Positions 1 to 7,685 of a stretch of 64,000 nucleotides of DNA are shown piece by piece. A program made the translations under genes and the position numbers. Source of the DNA: Paraburkholderia bryophila (GTDB lineage: Bacteria; Pseudomonadota; Gammaproteobacteria; Burkholderiales; Burkholderiaceae). The notes below the pieces were generated by a model that saw only the letters and a list, made by a program, of their open reading frames with translations, was not told the origin of the DNA and ran no database searches. Each line of letters begins with the position of its first letter. Within the stretch, counting starts at the first letter, position 1. The stretch lies in assembly GCF_013409255.1 (NCBI RefSeq), contig NZ_JACCAS010000001.1:2170001-2234000 (forward strand). Direction: 5' to 3'.

Positions 1-1
1 G

Positions 2-631
2 CGGATGCTGGGGCTGGCCGTGGAGTGGGGCTACCTGACTGCCAACGCGGCGCATGGAATCAAGCTCTTCAGGGAAGAGAACTGTCGTGAGACGTTTCTC
101 TCCAAAGACGAAGCCAAGCGCCTTGTCGATGCCATGGCGAGCGATTCGAACCCGATCGCCTGTGCGGCATTGAAGATCATGTTACTGACGGGTGTACGCC
201 GTCAGGAAGCCCTGTCGGCACGCTGGGTCAACGTCGATCTGGACGCCGGGATCTGGCTGCTTCCGAATACCAAAGCCCGAAAGCCCCGTCAGGTTGTACT
301 CAGCGATGCGGCGCAGCAGGTACTTCATCATCTCCAGGCCAGCGCGATCAATTCTCCGTATGTATTCCCGGGCCGAGACCCGACGAAGCCGCTCTGTGAC
401 CCGAAGAAAACACTTCGGCGCTTACTGGCCGCAGCAGGTATCACCAAGCCGTTCCGCATTCACGACACACGGCATTCATTTGCGTCCCTGCTGATCGCGG
501 ACGGCACACCCCTGTACACCGTACAGAAGCTTTTGGGCCATGCTCAATCAAGTACCACCGAGCGTTACGCGCATCTGTCGCAGGGCAACCTGCGTGCAGG
601 TGTCGAAGCCATTGGCCAGATGCTTGGCTAA
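2..631 (+). CDS. Tyrosine recombinase (phage/island integrase), 3' part
   Basis: C-terminal catalytic half of a tyrosine site-specific recombinase, which catalyses integration and excision of the element at the tRNA attachment site. The catalytic set is visible: Arg in TGVRRQEA, the HxxR box in HDTRHSFAS, a second His in LLGHAQSSTT, and the nucleophilic Tyr in ERYAH shortly after. The reading frame is open to the window edge, so the N-terminal arm-binding and core-binding domains lie upstream and the ATG at 5 is probably internal. The stop is at 629-631, and the primase gene follows after 77 bases on the same strand. Confidence 0.9.
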   Translation, partial: RMLGLAVEWGYLTANAAHGIKLFREENCRETFLSKDEAKRLVDAMASDSNPIACAALKIMLLTGVRRQEALSARWVNVDLDAGIWLLPNTKARKPRQVVLSDAAQQVLHHLQASAINSPYVFPGRDPTKPLCDPKKTLRRLLAAAGITKPFRIHDTRHSFASLLIADGTPLYTVQKLLGHAQSSTTERYAHLSQGNLRAGVEAIGQMLG

Positions 632-708
632 TGCCATTTCCCTGCCCCTCTTCCGGGGCATTTTTTCAGCAACTTTATGTTTTTTAAAAACCAAAGGATC
701 ATCACATC

Positions 709-2772
709 ATGCCAACAGCAGAATCCGAACTACAGACAGAACCCGAGCTAAATACAGATTCAAAACTGGAAGACGCACTGACGGATGAGGGCGAAGACGA
801 CACAGACGAAGGACGCTACCCGTTCTCGTTCTTCACTGGATATCAGCAAACACAAGGCTTCCAAACGGGGTATCTGTCGCTAGAGGAAATCTTTTCTTAC
901 TTTGCGGACAAACACAATCGCGAAGAGCGCCAGGAGAAGGATGGCGCGTCATTCAATTTGAATCTCTATCGTGATAAGCGAGAGAGAAAAACGATAAACA
1001 TCGTGGAAACCGGCGGAATCATCATCGACATTGACGAGCTTGATCCAGATGCGTTGGCTGGCTTACTTGAAAAAGTTGGCCAGTACAAATCGATCTGCTA
1101 CACGACGTATAGCCACACGCCGAAAGCGCCGCGTTTGCGTTTGATCTTTCCACTAGCGACAGCAATCTCGCCTGAAAGCTACAGGGAGCAAGCGTTAAGG
1201 GTAGTACATCATCTCGGCGTCGAGTGCGACATCTGTTCGTCTGCCGTGAACCAGATTTACCATACGCCGTCGAATCCGCCGGGAACGCTGGACGATCACT
1301 TCGTCTGCACGTACCCCGATTCGGATTTTCTCGATCCAGCGACTTTACCACCCGCACCGCCAAAACGGACCCAGCGTAAGGGCTCCAAAACCGATCGTGA
1401 AGAAAAACAGTTAAACCTGTTCAAGCTCGCGGATGACATCATCGAAGGCCATTTTGACGGTCATATCCAGTCCGTTGCTCAGGAACTGTTCGAATACGGC
1501 GACGGATACTGGCAATGTGCCGAGCCGAACGTTCTCGCGAAACGGCTTTCCGAACTGCCCGAGGTCGATGGCGTTCTCACGTCTGCCGCACAACTGGATG
1601 GCCTGCTGCGGGCGTTAAAGGTGCGAGCAGCGGTGGCCGAGTTTCCTGAGGCGACGCCGATGACGGTCAATGTCCGCAACGGCGTGCTCGATCTAAATAC
1701 GGGTACGCTAGAACCACATGCGCCAAATCATTTTCACCGGAACCAGCTTGCCGTCGATTTCGACCCTAGTAGCGAATGTCCTCGCTGGATGCAGGTACTG
1801 GACGAGGTTTTCGCGCACGATACAGATCGTGACGCGAAGGTCCGCTTCCTGCAGGAATGGCTCGGCTATCTGTTGATGCCCTCCGCCATTTACCAGAAGA
1901 TGCTCTGGATGGTCGGCTCCGGCGCGAACGGCAAAAACGTTGTTCTGGATGTCATGGCGAACGTACTCGGCGAAGCGAACTGCACGTCGATGGCGCTCAA
2001 CGAGATCAGTACTGAATTTCTTCGATGCGGTCTGCACGGCAAACTGGCTAACTTCTCCAGCGAAGTAGAAGCTGGAAAACGGCTCAACGATGCCTTCATC
2101 AAGGCGGTTGTATCGGGCGACAGCATCACCGCGAACAGAAAGGGGCTCACTGCCATCACGTTCCGGCCCTATGCCCGACTCGTCTCTGCCATGAACGATC
2201 TGCCGCCGCTCAAAGACATTTCGCACGGGTTCTTTCGCCGACTGATCGTCTTGCAGTTCAACCGGACCTTTGCGCCCGAGGAAATGGACCGTACGTTGCC
2301 TGAGAAGCTGCGGGCTGAAACACCCGGCATCCTTGCGTGGGCAACCGAGGGCCTGCTACGCTTACGTCAGACGGGAGCCTTCACCCCAGTACCTTCCAGC
2401 GAAACGCTGTGCAACCAGTACCGATTCGAATCGGATCCTGTTGCGATGTTCATGACCGCATCGTTGGTTCCAAGCGTGACCGATAAGGCCTTGAAGCATG
2501 AGGTCTATAGCCAATACAAAAAGTTCTGCGAAACTAACGGGTACCAAGCGCTTTCGAACTCGCAGTTCGGCAAAGCCATGAAAGAGAAGGGGGTTGTGTC
2601 CAAGGATAGCAACGGCAAAAGCTACTACTGCGTCACGCTAGACCTACTACCTGAAGATGTGCCCGCATATCCCCCCAATTTCCAGAAGCGGCTACGTGAC
2701 AAGCCGAAAAAATCTACTATATGTCTGTCCGAAGTATGCGACGCAGATCGAGACGAAGAAGCTGTCGTATAG
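709..2772 (+). CDS. P4-type DNA primase/helicase (D5-like, SF3 ATPase)
   Basis: A 687-residue protein of the phage/plasmid primase family that starts replication of mobile elements. The N-terminal part (about 100-230), with IIIDIDELD and a later SAVNQIYHTP segment, resembles an archaeo-eukaryotic-type primase region. The C-terminal half carries a superfamily 3 helicase Walker A, GSGANGKN, near residues 403-410, followed by a D5-type ATPase region. The final 100 residues look like a winged-helix DNA-binding tail (YSQYKKFCETNGY). A ribosome site AAAGGA lies about 10 bases before the ATG. The acidic N-terminal 40 residues are low-complexity. It probably forms the element's replication module with the integrase just upstream. 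Confidence 0.87.
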   Translation: MPTAESELQTEPELNTDSKLEDALTDEGEDDTDEGRYPFSFFTGYQQTQGFQTGYLSLEEIFSYFADKHNREERQEKDGASFNLNLYRDKRERKTINIVETGGIIIDIDELDPDALAGLLEKVGQYKSICYTTYSHTPKAPRLRLIFPLATAISPESYREQALRVVHHLGVECDICSSAVNQIYHTPSNPPGTLDDHFVCTYPDSDFLDPATLPPAPPKRTQRKGSKTDREEKQLNLFKLADDIIEGHFDGHIQSVAQELFEYGDGYWQCAEPNVLAKRLSELPEVDGVLTSAAQLDGLLRALKVRAAVAEFPEATPMTVNVRNGVLDLNTGTLEPHAPNHFHRNQLAVDFDPSSECPRWMQVLDEVFAHDTDRDAKVRFLQEWLGYLLMPSAIYQKMLWMVGSGANGKNVVLDVMANVLGEANCTSMALNEISTEFLRCGLHGKLANFSSEVEAGKRLNDAFIKAVVSGDSITANRKGLTAITFRPYARLVSAMNDLPPLKDISHGFFRRLIVLQFNRTFAPEEMDRTLPEKLRAETPGILAWATEGLLRLRQTGAFTPVPSSETLCNQYRFESDPVAMFMTASLVPSVTDKALKHEVYSQYKKFCETNGYQALSNSQFGKAMKEKGVVSKDSNGKSYYCVTLDLLPEDVPAYPPNFQKRLRDKPKKSTICLSEVCDADRDEEAVV

Positions 2773-3100
2773 TCATCGCATGACAGCGTCCGGGCGCTAT
2801 CTGGGTCGGACCTGTCGAAAAGCTGACCGGCTTCGTCAATTGAAAAGCGGAATTCGGGTGGATTTCGTTCGGCAAACGATCGTGCCGCCCGTCGTGTGTC
2901 CGGTCTTTACCCGGTTCCGACGTATCCATTCGGCGCATCTGCGCCCGATCAACAACAGTCGGCGTCGCTGGTTTGTCCACGATGTCCAGGAGTTTTATGG
3001 ACACGCACTTTTCATCAGGAAACGAAGGGCCCGTCGATGTCGGAACCGTTCAGACCTGTATTTCCTTCATCTGACATGTCCCTTATTTTCGCCTAGCGTT
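2773..3100. other. No convincing gene between primase and attachment site
   Basis: This 328-base stretch has open frames on both strands, including about 95 codons on the minus strand from 3004 to 2717. None has a recognisable motif, a good ribosome site or family resemblance. It is probably the decayed right end of the first element and may hold recombinase arm sites, though I see no clear repeat. Confidence 0.5.
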
Positions 3101-3187
3101 CTTTTAATCCGTTGGTCACAGGTTCGAATCCCGTACGGCCTACCAAAAGATTCAAGGGCTTGCACGCGTCAGCGTGCAAGCCCTTTT
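3101..3187 (+). repeat. Attachment repeat A: 3' half of tRNA-Arg(UCU) plus its terminator
   Basis: The segment contains the anticodon 3' arm (TAATCC), the T-arm with the GTTCGAATC core, the acceptor strand ending in CCA at 3145, and then a strong hairpin terminator. It repeats at 28834-28920 with only two differences seen over about 87 bases (3104 T versus C; 3139 C versus T). Copy B keeps the CTTCTAA loop that assigns the anticodon as UCU. The sequence upstream of 3101 does not form a D-arm, so this is not a functional tRNA. It marks both the right end of the first element and the left end of the second. Confidence 0.88.
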
Positions 3188-3188
3188 T
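3156..3188 (+). terminator. Intrinsic terminator of the tRNA fragment (copy A)
   Basis: A perfect 12-bp stem, GGGCTTGCACGC / GCGTGCAAGCCC, with a GTCA loop, followed by five T. It lies 10 bases after the CCA end and is part of the duplicated attachment repeat. Confidence 0.9.
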
Positions 3189-3194
3189 CTATTG

Positions 3195-3221
3195 TGTAGC
3201 CCATGTAGGCACGGTGTAGGC
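3195..3221 (+). repeat. Left-end TGTAGGC repeats, candidate integrase arm sites
   Basis: TGTAGCC at 3195-3201, TGTAGGC at 3204-3210 and TGTAGGC at 3215-3221. The last two are 11 bases apart, start to start. The same pair with the same 11-base spacing occurs near the other island end at 28684-28701. Short direct repeats just inside both ends are typical arm-type binding sites of tyrosine recombinases. Confidence 0.5.
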
Positions 3222-3351
3222 ATTTCGGGACAGCACAAATCAACCTCAATCTATGTTCTCGGCTCAATGCTCTACCACCGCTACCGCCCCTCTCCTCGTC
3301 CTCAACAATTGCTCAGATCTGCAATTGTGCGTAGCGGAGCCGTGCCGCAAA

Positions 3352-3744
3352 CTATCCTGTAGGTAGGCACCGAAGGACGCCTAGGCGAGTCTCGCTAGGC
3401 TCGACAAGCAAAGCTTCCATCCTCTTGATACGGCATACCTCAACACCCACACTCTCGCAATCCGTATGGGTATCTGGCTTCTCAGTCGAAACCCGCACGG
3501 CAATCACCTCCAGATGTGCAAGCGTCGCTTTGACGAGATCGTCACACAGGGTTTCCTGCAAGTGGATGCATCCTTGCGCGAGACATCGAGCAATAGCCGA
3601 TCGCATGAAGTCATAGTCGACCACTTCGCGCAGTTTGTCGTCGGACGACGTGGACAGGGCAAGCGTGGCGAACCGTTCAACGTTGATCACGACGCGTTGT
3701 TCGCAACGCTTTTCGAAATCATAGAAACCGATATTGATGTCCAC
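3352..3744 (-). pseudogene. FolB-like dihydroneopterin aldolase paralog, 5' end degraded
   Basis: Resembles FolB, which converts dihydroneopterin to 6-hydroxymethyl-dihydropterin in folate synthesis. Seen are the substrate-site VDYDF segment, the HLQETLCDDL helix and VRVSTEKPD, all typical of the family. The frame stays open upstream to about 3804 and encodes the expected N-terminal strand (RLILRNYRVDINIGFYDFEK), but there is no ATG there. The first usable start is a GTG at 3742-3744, which would remove that strand. It is therefore either an unusual start or a decayed paralog. It lies at the island's left edge among gene fragments, and there are no other folate genes nearby. Confidence 0.6.
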
Positions 3745-4091
3745 CCTATAGTTGCGCAGAATAAGCCGTCGAGAAGCGGAAATACGAAAGGGGCGGCAGC
3801 AGTTTCATTTCGGTGCGATGCTCAAGCCGTCAGCGTATCAGGACGTTCGTGGCCGCAGCAGAGCGCGCCCATCTAAACCAGTCCGCGCTGTCGCACCAGG
3901 TCCGTGACATGGAAATGCTTTCAGCCATTTCGGAACCGTGTAGTGAGCCAGAATCTCGCGCGGGCGATCCTTCAGTGTCGACGTCAGCGCATCTCGCGGC
4001 GCTATCGCCGCAGCGATACCCACCTTTCCATTGACGTCGATAAGGAATGCCGCGGCCCCGTAGACACCCGACCCTGACTTCGCCTCGTCAT
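3745..4091. other. Scar region with gene fragments at the island's left edge
   Basis: No intact gene. The plus strand at 3840-3914 holds a LysR helix-turn-helix remnant (listed separately). The minus strand from about 4070 to 3915 is open and reads like the C-terminal end of an acyl-CoA synthetase-type protein (ILAHYTVPKWLKAF), but the match is weak and only about 50 residues long. The mixture of truncated genes suggests deletions or illegitimate recombination near the attachment site. Confidence 0.45.
3840..3914 (+). pseudogene. LysR-family regulator HTH remnant
   Basis: About 25 codons read RTFVAAAERAHLNQSALS followed by HQVRDME. This matches the N-terminal helix-turn-helix of LysR regulators (FV..AE....SQSALSHQ.R.LE). 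The part between helix 1 and helix 2 is shorter than normal, and the frame loses resemblance right after, so only a fragment survives. No effector-binding domain follows. Confidence 0.5.
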
Positions 4092-4739
4092 TTAGATTGC
4101 GCCACTCGGCCGATTTTCATCGGTATCGACACAGCACACCAGCACCTCTGCATCCTCCTTGCTGAGGCTCACATAGACATGCCCGACCGAACTGTCGAAG
4201 TACAGACTGTCACCGGGCATCAATTTGAACGCCTTGCCGCTTTCGAAGCGCAATTCCAGCTTGCCGCCCAACAGAAAGACGAACTCTTCGCCCGAGTGCC
4301 GGATGTACTCGGGAAAGTCCGACACGGCGCGGGCGTGGATGCGCGCGCGCATCGGCACCATCTGCTTGCCGGTCAGGTTGTTCGCGAGCATGCCGTACTC
4401 ATAGTTCGGCGTGTCGTAGATATGTTGCTTGCCGGCAGCGGTAAACGACGGCTTCATCGGACCGCCCGCTGGTTTGCGACGCCGCCCGAAGATCGCGTCG
4501 AACTCCAGTTCCAGCGAGTGCGCGAGCGCCGCAAACTTGTCGTAGGTCAGCGCGATATCGCCGCGCTCGGCCTTGGAGATCGTCGACACCGCAATTCCTG
4601 AGCGCTCCGACAATTCCGCCAGCGTCAGTCCGCGTGCCTTGCGCGCCTGCCGCAAATGGCCACCGACCAGCTTGTGGTCGAGCGCGGGTGGTGCTTCATG
4701 CGTATCCACGCCCGATTCTTCCAGAACAGCTTTGACCAT
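4092..4739 (-). CDS. XRE-family regulator with C-terminal cupin domain
   Basis: A 215-residue transcription regulator. An XRE helix-turn-helix spans roughly residues 25-80 (LRQARKARGLTLAELSERSG, then VSTISKAERG). A cupin barrel spans about 125-200 (HSGEEFVFLLGGKLEL, PGDSLYFDSSVGHVYVS). Proteins of this type often sense small molecules through the cupin and control adjacent catabolic genes. It is divergent from ridA-dadA, with a palindrome at 4773-4799 between them, so it probably controls that unit. The ATG at 4737-4739 has GGAAG 8 bases upstream; a GTG at 4746-4748 is the alternative start. Confidence 0.88.
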   Translation of the reverse strand: MVKAVLEESGVDTHEAPPALDHKLVGGHLRQARKARGLTLAELSERSGIAVSTISKAERGDIALTYDKFAALAHSLELEFDAIFGRRRKPAGGPMKPSFTAAGKQHIYDTPNYEYGMLANNLTGKQMVPMRARIHARAVSDFPEYIRHSGEEFVFLLGGKLELRFESGKAFKLMPGDSLYFDSSVGHVYVSLSKEDAEVLVCCVDTDENRPSGAI

Positions 4740-4772
4740 CTCATTCACTTCCAGCAGAGAAATTTTTATCGG

Positions 4773-4799
4773 ATATGAGAATTTCTATTTTTCTCGTAT
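4773..4799. promoter_or_regulatory. AT-rich palindrome, candidate operator of the XRE-cupin regulator
   Basis: ATATGAGAA at 4773-4781 and TTCTCGTAT at 4791-4799 form an inverted repeat (8 of 9 positions) with a 9-base centre. It lies between the divergent regulator and ridA genes in an unusually AT-rich stretch. A related GAGAAATTT lies at 4757-4765. This is a plausible binding site for the dimeric regulator. Confidence 0.5.
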
Positions 4800-4877
4800 A
4801 TGATAACTCACGTCGCTTAGCTGTTTCTTTCAACGAGTCCGGCCCGACCGGCGCCGGCATTTCAACGGTCTAAAACC

Positions 4878-5234
4878 ATGTCGAACGAAATCAAACGTCT
4901 GCAAACGAATGCGCGCATGAGCCAGGTGGTAATCGCTAACGGGGTTGTTCATCTGGCCGGCCAGGTGCCCGACACGGCAAACGCATCCGTGACCGAACAG
5001 ACCAGCGAAGTACTGGCCCGCATCGACACGTTGCTCGAATTGGCCGGCGTCGACCGCACGCGCCTCCTGTCCGCGAATATCTGGCTGAGCGATCCTAGCC
5101 ACTTCGCCGAGTTCAACGCCGTGTGGGATGCCTGGGTGCCGACAGGTCACGCGCCCACCCGCGCATGCGTGCAAGCCTTGCTGATGAAGCCGGGTTGCGA
5201 TGTCGAAGTCGCAGTAACAGCGCTGTTGGCGTAG
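4878..5234 (+). CDS. RidA/YjgF-family enamine/imine deaminase
   Basis: A 118-residue member of the RidA (YjgF/YER057c/UK114) family, which hydrolyses reactive enamine/imine intermediates to 2-oxo acids and ammonia. The substrate-binding Arg is present in APTRACVQ, and a late acidic residue lies in DVEVAVTA, where the family has its conserved Glu. Length is close to the usual 125-130 residues. It sits 18 bases before a DadA-like dehydrogenase, whose immediate product is an imino acid. The pairing suggests that RidA clears that imine. Divergent from the XRE-cupin regulator; no strong ribosome site is seen. Confidence 0.9.
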   Translation: MSNEIKRLQTNARMSQVVIANGVVHLAGQVPDTANASVTEQTSEVLARIDTLLELAGVDRTRLLSANIWLSDPSHFAEFNAVWDAWVPTGHAPTRACVQALLMKPGCDVEVAVTALLA

Positions 5235-5252
5235 CCAGCCACAGGTGAGATC

Positions 5253-6512
5253 ATGAGCAGCACGAAATTCGATACCATTGTGCTCGGCGCGGGCATTGTC
5301 GGCGTGTCCGTTGCCGTACATCTTCAGAAGCGCGGCCGCCAGGTCGCCCTGATCGACCGCAAGCAGCCCGGCAACGAAACTTCGTTCGGTAACGCCGGGT
5401 TGATCCAGCGCGAAGGTGTCTATCCCTACGCGTTTCCACGCCACCTCGGCACCTTGCTCCGCTATGCGCGCAACCAGTCGCCGCACGTTCGTTATCATGC
5501 GGACGCCATGCTCAAGACGGCGCCGTTCCTGTGGCAATACTGGCGCAACTCTCATCCGGCGAAGCATGCCGCCATCGCGAAGTCGTACTCGACGCTGATC
5601 GGGCATTGCGTGGACGAGCACCGCGCGCTGGCCGCCGACGCCGGCGTGAGTACATTGCTGCGCCACACCGGCTGGATAAAGGTGTTTCGCACCGAAGCAG
5701 TACGGGACGCGGAAAACCGGCTCGCTGAACAGTGGCAGCGGGAATATGGCGTCGAGTTCGAATCGCTCGACGCCGGCCGCCTGCAACAGCAGGAGCCCGA
5801 TCTCGACAAGGCCCTGGCAGGCGGATTACGCTATACGGCGTCCGATTCCGTAAGCGATCCCAACGCGCTCGTCACCGCCTACGCGAAGTATTTCGAAGCG
5901 CTGGGCGGACGGTTTTTCATCGGCGATGCGGACTCGTTTAGCGAAGGCTGGACTGTCGATACGGAAGCCGGAACGATTGTGGCGTCATCGGCGGTCGTCG
6001 CGTTGGGGCCGTGGTCGGATCGCATGAGTTCACGACTCGGCTACCGCTTGCCGCTTGCCGTCAAACGCGGGTACCACATGCACTATGCGCCCCAGGCAGC
6101 GGCCCGGCTAAATCATCCGGTTCTGGACGTTGAGAAAGGCTATCTGATCGCTCCCATGGCGAGAGGTATCCGCTTGACCACCGGGGCAGAAATCGCGCAC
6201 TGCGATGCGCCCAAAACGCCCACGCAACTCGCCGCGGTCGAGCCGATTGCACGCACCCTGTTTCCTTTGGGTGAGCGTCTCGACAACGAAGCGTGGATGG
6301 GACGGCGCCCCTGCACGCCCGACATGATGCCGATCATCGGTCCCGCGAGACATCACAAAGACTTATGGTTCGCGTTTGGCCATGCACACCACGGGCTCAC
6401 GCTAGGCCCGATCACGGGCCGGTTGATCGCGGAGATGATGACCCATGAGGAAACGCTCGTGGACACGCGGCCGTTCAGGGTCGAACGCTTCCAGAACCAA
6501 ACCGCGCAATGA
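5253..6512 (+). CDS. D-amino-acid dehydrogenase-like FAD oxidoreductase (DadA family)
   Basis: A 419-residue flavoprotein of the DAO superfamily. The N-terminal Rossmann motif GAGIVG (residues 12-17) is followed by the strand end ALIDRK and the ETSFGNAG segment typical of DadA small subunits. The C-terminal GHAHHGLTLGPITGRLIAE segment is the conserved FAD-contact end. Members oxidise D-amino acids to imino acids, passing electrons to quinone. Preceded by AGGTGAG and linked to ridA by 18 bases. The native chromosomal dadA usually sits beside an alanine racemase, so this copy is probably a specialised paralog. Another DAO-type amine oxidase is possible. Confidence 0.85.
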   Translation: MSSTKFDTIVLGAGIVGVSVAVHLQKRGRQVALIDRKQPGNETSFGNAGLIQREGVYPYAFPRHLGTLLRYARNQSPHVRYHADAMLKTAPFLWQYWRNSHPAKHAAIAKSYSTLIGHCVDEHRALAADAGVSTLLRHTGWIKVFRTEAVRDAENRLAEQWQREYGVEFESLDAGRLQQQEPDLDKALAGGLRYTASDSVSDPNALVTAYAKYFEALGGRFFIGDADSFSEGWTVDTEAGTIVASSAVVALGPWSDRMSSRLGYRLPLAVKRGYHMHYAPQAAARLNHPVLDVEKGYLIAPMARGIRLTTGAEIAHCDAPKTPTQLAAVEPIARTLFPLGERLDNEAWMGRRPCTPDMMPIIGPARHHKDLWFAFGHAHHGLTLGPITGRLIAEMMTHEETLVDTRPFRVERFQNQTAQ

Positions 6513-6599
6513 ACTCGACCCGGTAAACACGGGGAAGACTGACGGATCGAGCGCCGAAGCGTGCGCACATGCAGTCACGGCAAAGCGTGGCGCGAGCGC

Positions 6600-7310
6600 C
6601 TAACGATGATTGACATCGAGCATGTAGCCTTCTCCGCGAATCGTGCGAATCAGCCGCGGCTCCTTGATGTCCTCGCGCAACTTCTGACGCAAGCGTGAGA
6701 TCTGGACGTCGATGCTGCGGTCGAACGCGTCGATCGACTTGCCGCGAGCGGTATCCATCAGGTATTCGCGGCTCAGCACACGCCCCGGTGCGGCAAGGAA
6801 CGCGTTGAGCAAACGGAATTCCGCGTTCGACAGGGGAATGACGGTGTTGTCGGTGGCAATCAGGTGGCGGCCGGTCTGATGAAGCCGCCATCCGGCGAAC
6901 CGGCTTTCTTCCTGAGCTCTCGTTCGGCCCTGCGTTTGCGCACGCACGCGGCGCAGGATCGTCTGAATGCGGGCGACCAGCTCACGCGGTTCAAATGGCT
7001 TGACGACATAGTCGTCGGCACCTAATTCCAGCCCGACAATCCGGTCGGTCATCTCGCCGCGCGCGGTCAGGATGATCAGTGGAATCTCCGAAGTCGCACG
7101 AATCTCGCGGCACAGATTGAGGCCGTCGTCGTCCGGCAGCATCAGATCGAGCACCACGAGATCGAAGCCCCCTTCCCCGAGTGCGAGATGCATTTCCGCG
7201 CCTGTGGCAGCTTGCGCGGTGGTCATGCCGAAGTCTGCAAGGCAGTCGCACAGCAGGCTGCGAATCTGCGAGTCGTCGTCGACGACGAGAATACGGATCG
7301 CTTTGTTCAC
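6600..7310 (-). CDS. OmpR/PhoB-type response regulator
   Basis: A two-domain response regulator of about 236 residues. The receiver domain shows the VVDDD acidic pocket, phospho-acceptor Asp in VVLDLMLPDDDG and Lys in VVKPFEPREL. A winged-helix DNA-binding domain follows (REYLMDTARG, IDVQISRLRQKLRED, IRTIRGEGYML). I chose the GTG at 7308-7310, giving VNKAIRILVVDDD, because GGAG lies 10 bases upstream and the length then fits the family; the frame is open further upstream. It is divergent from the tonB operon with a palindromic operator between. No kinase is adjacent; the only island kinase is at 15804-16802. Confidence 0.92.
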   Translation of the reverse strand: MNKAIRILVVDDDSQIRSLLCDCLADFGMTTAQAATGAEMHLALGEGGFDLVVLDLMLPDDDGLNLCREIRATSEIPLIILTARGEMTDRIVGLELGADDYVVKPFEPRELVARIQTILRRVRAQTQGRTRAQEESRFAGWRLHQTGRHLIATDNTVIPLSNAEFRLLNAFLAAPGRVLSREYLMDTARGKSIDAFDRSIDVQISRLRQKLREDIKEPRLIRTIRGEGYMLDVNHR

Positions 7311-7591
7311 GGCGTCTTTTCTCCGATGTTGCGACGGTGAGGTGTGTCCCTCACGCTCATTATTGCCTCTCAATATAAGTGCTTTTTGCACGAATTGTTG
7401 CGAGCTTGAAATAATCGACCCGCGCCTTGCCCCACAGGGCCGTCCGGAGAAGCCACCGCGCGTGGCGAGCGTCCGCATCATGGATAACCCGCTCCGGATT
7501 TTCCCGAAGTCACGCCTCTTCGCATCGTCCATCTGGACCGTCCAGTCTGGCTTTGCGCGTCGTGCCACACCATTTCCAAATCAGAAAGCGT

Positions 7592-7612
7592 TTGTGTCAA
7601 CGCAGATACAAA
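7592..7612. promoter_or_regulatory. Operator-like palindrome before tonB operon
   Basis: TTGTGTC at 7592-7598, six bases, then GATACAAA at 7605-7612. The same arrangement occurs at 16943-16963 before the TonB-dependent receptor. At both sites it is followed at equal distance by ATGAA(C/A)CAGAAAT. It lies between the divergent response regulator and tonB, about 85 bases before the tonB start. Likely the binding site of the island's response regulator. Confidence 0.65.
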
Positions 7613-7685
7613 GCCGAGATGAACCAGAAATGCCCGGGTTTTAACGTGGCTCCCAAGTCATATCGAGGCAGGAGACACGCGGGAC

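Larger units (their letters stand above)
1..3145. mobile_element. Right part of an integrated element at tRNA-Arg(UCU)
   Basis: The window opens inside a tyrosine recombinase gene. This is followed by a P4-type primase/helicase, about 330 bases without a convincing gene, and then a tRNA-Arg 3' fragment that works as a right attachment site. Integrase plus primase next to a tRNA is the usual core of small P4-like satellites and genomic islands. The left end, with the intact tRNA and the rest of the integrase, lies outside the window. The primase looks less GC-rich than the chromosomal genes further right, which fits acquired DNA. No excisionase, capsid or cargo gene is visible in this part. 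Confidence 0.75.

Noticed and set aside
3101..3145. Functional tRNA-Arg gene
   Set aside because: Only the 3' half is present; the upstream bases cannot form a D-arm or the 5' acceptor strand. The same holds for 28834-28878.
2657..3199. Open frame of 180 codons on the plus strand across the primase end and tRNA repeat
   Set aside because: It overlaps the primase in another frame, runs through the tRNA fragment and terminator, has no motif and an Arg-rich composition typical of a chance frame in GC-rich DNA.
3195..3221. CRISPR-like array
   Set aside because: Only two or three 7-base repeats, 9-11 bases apart, with no spacer-sized gaps and no cas genes anywhere in the window.
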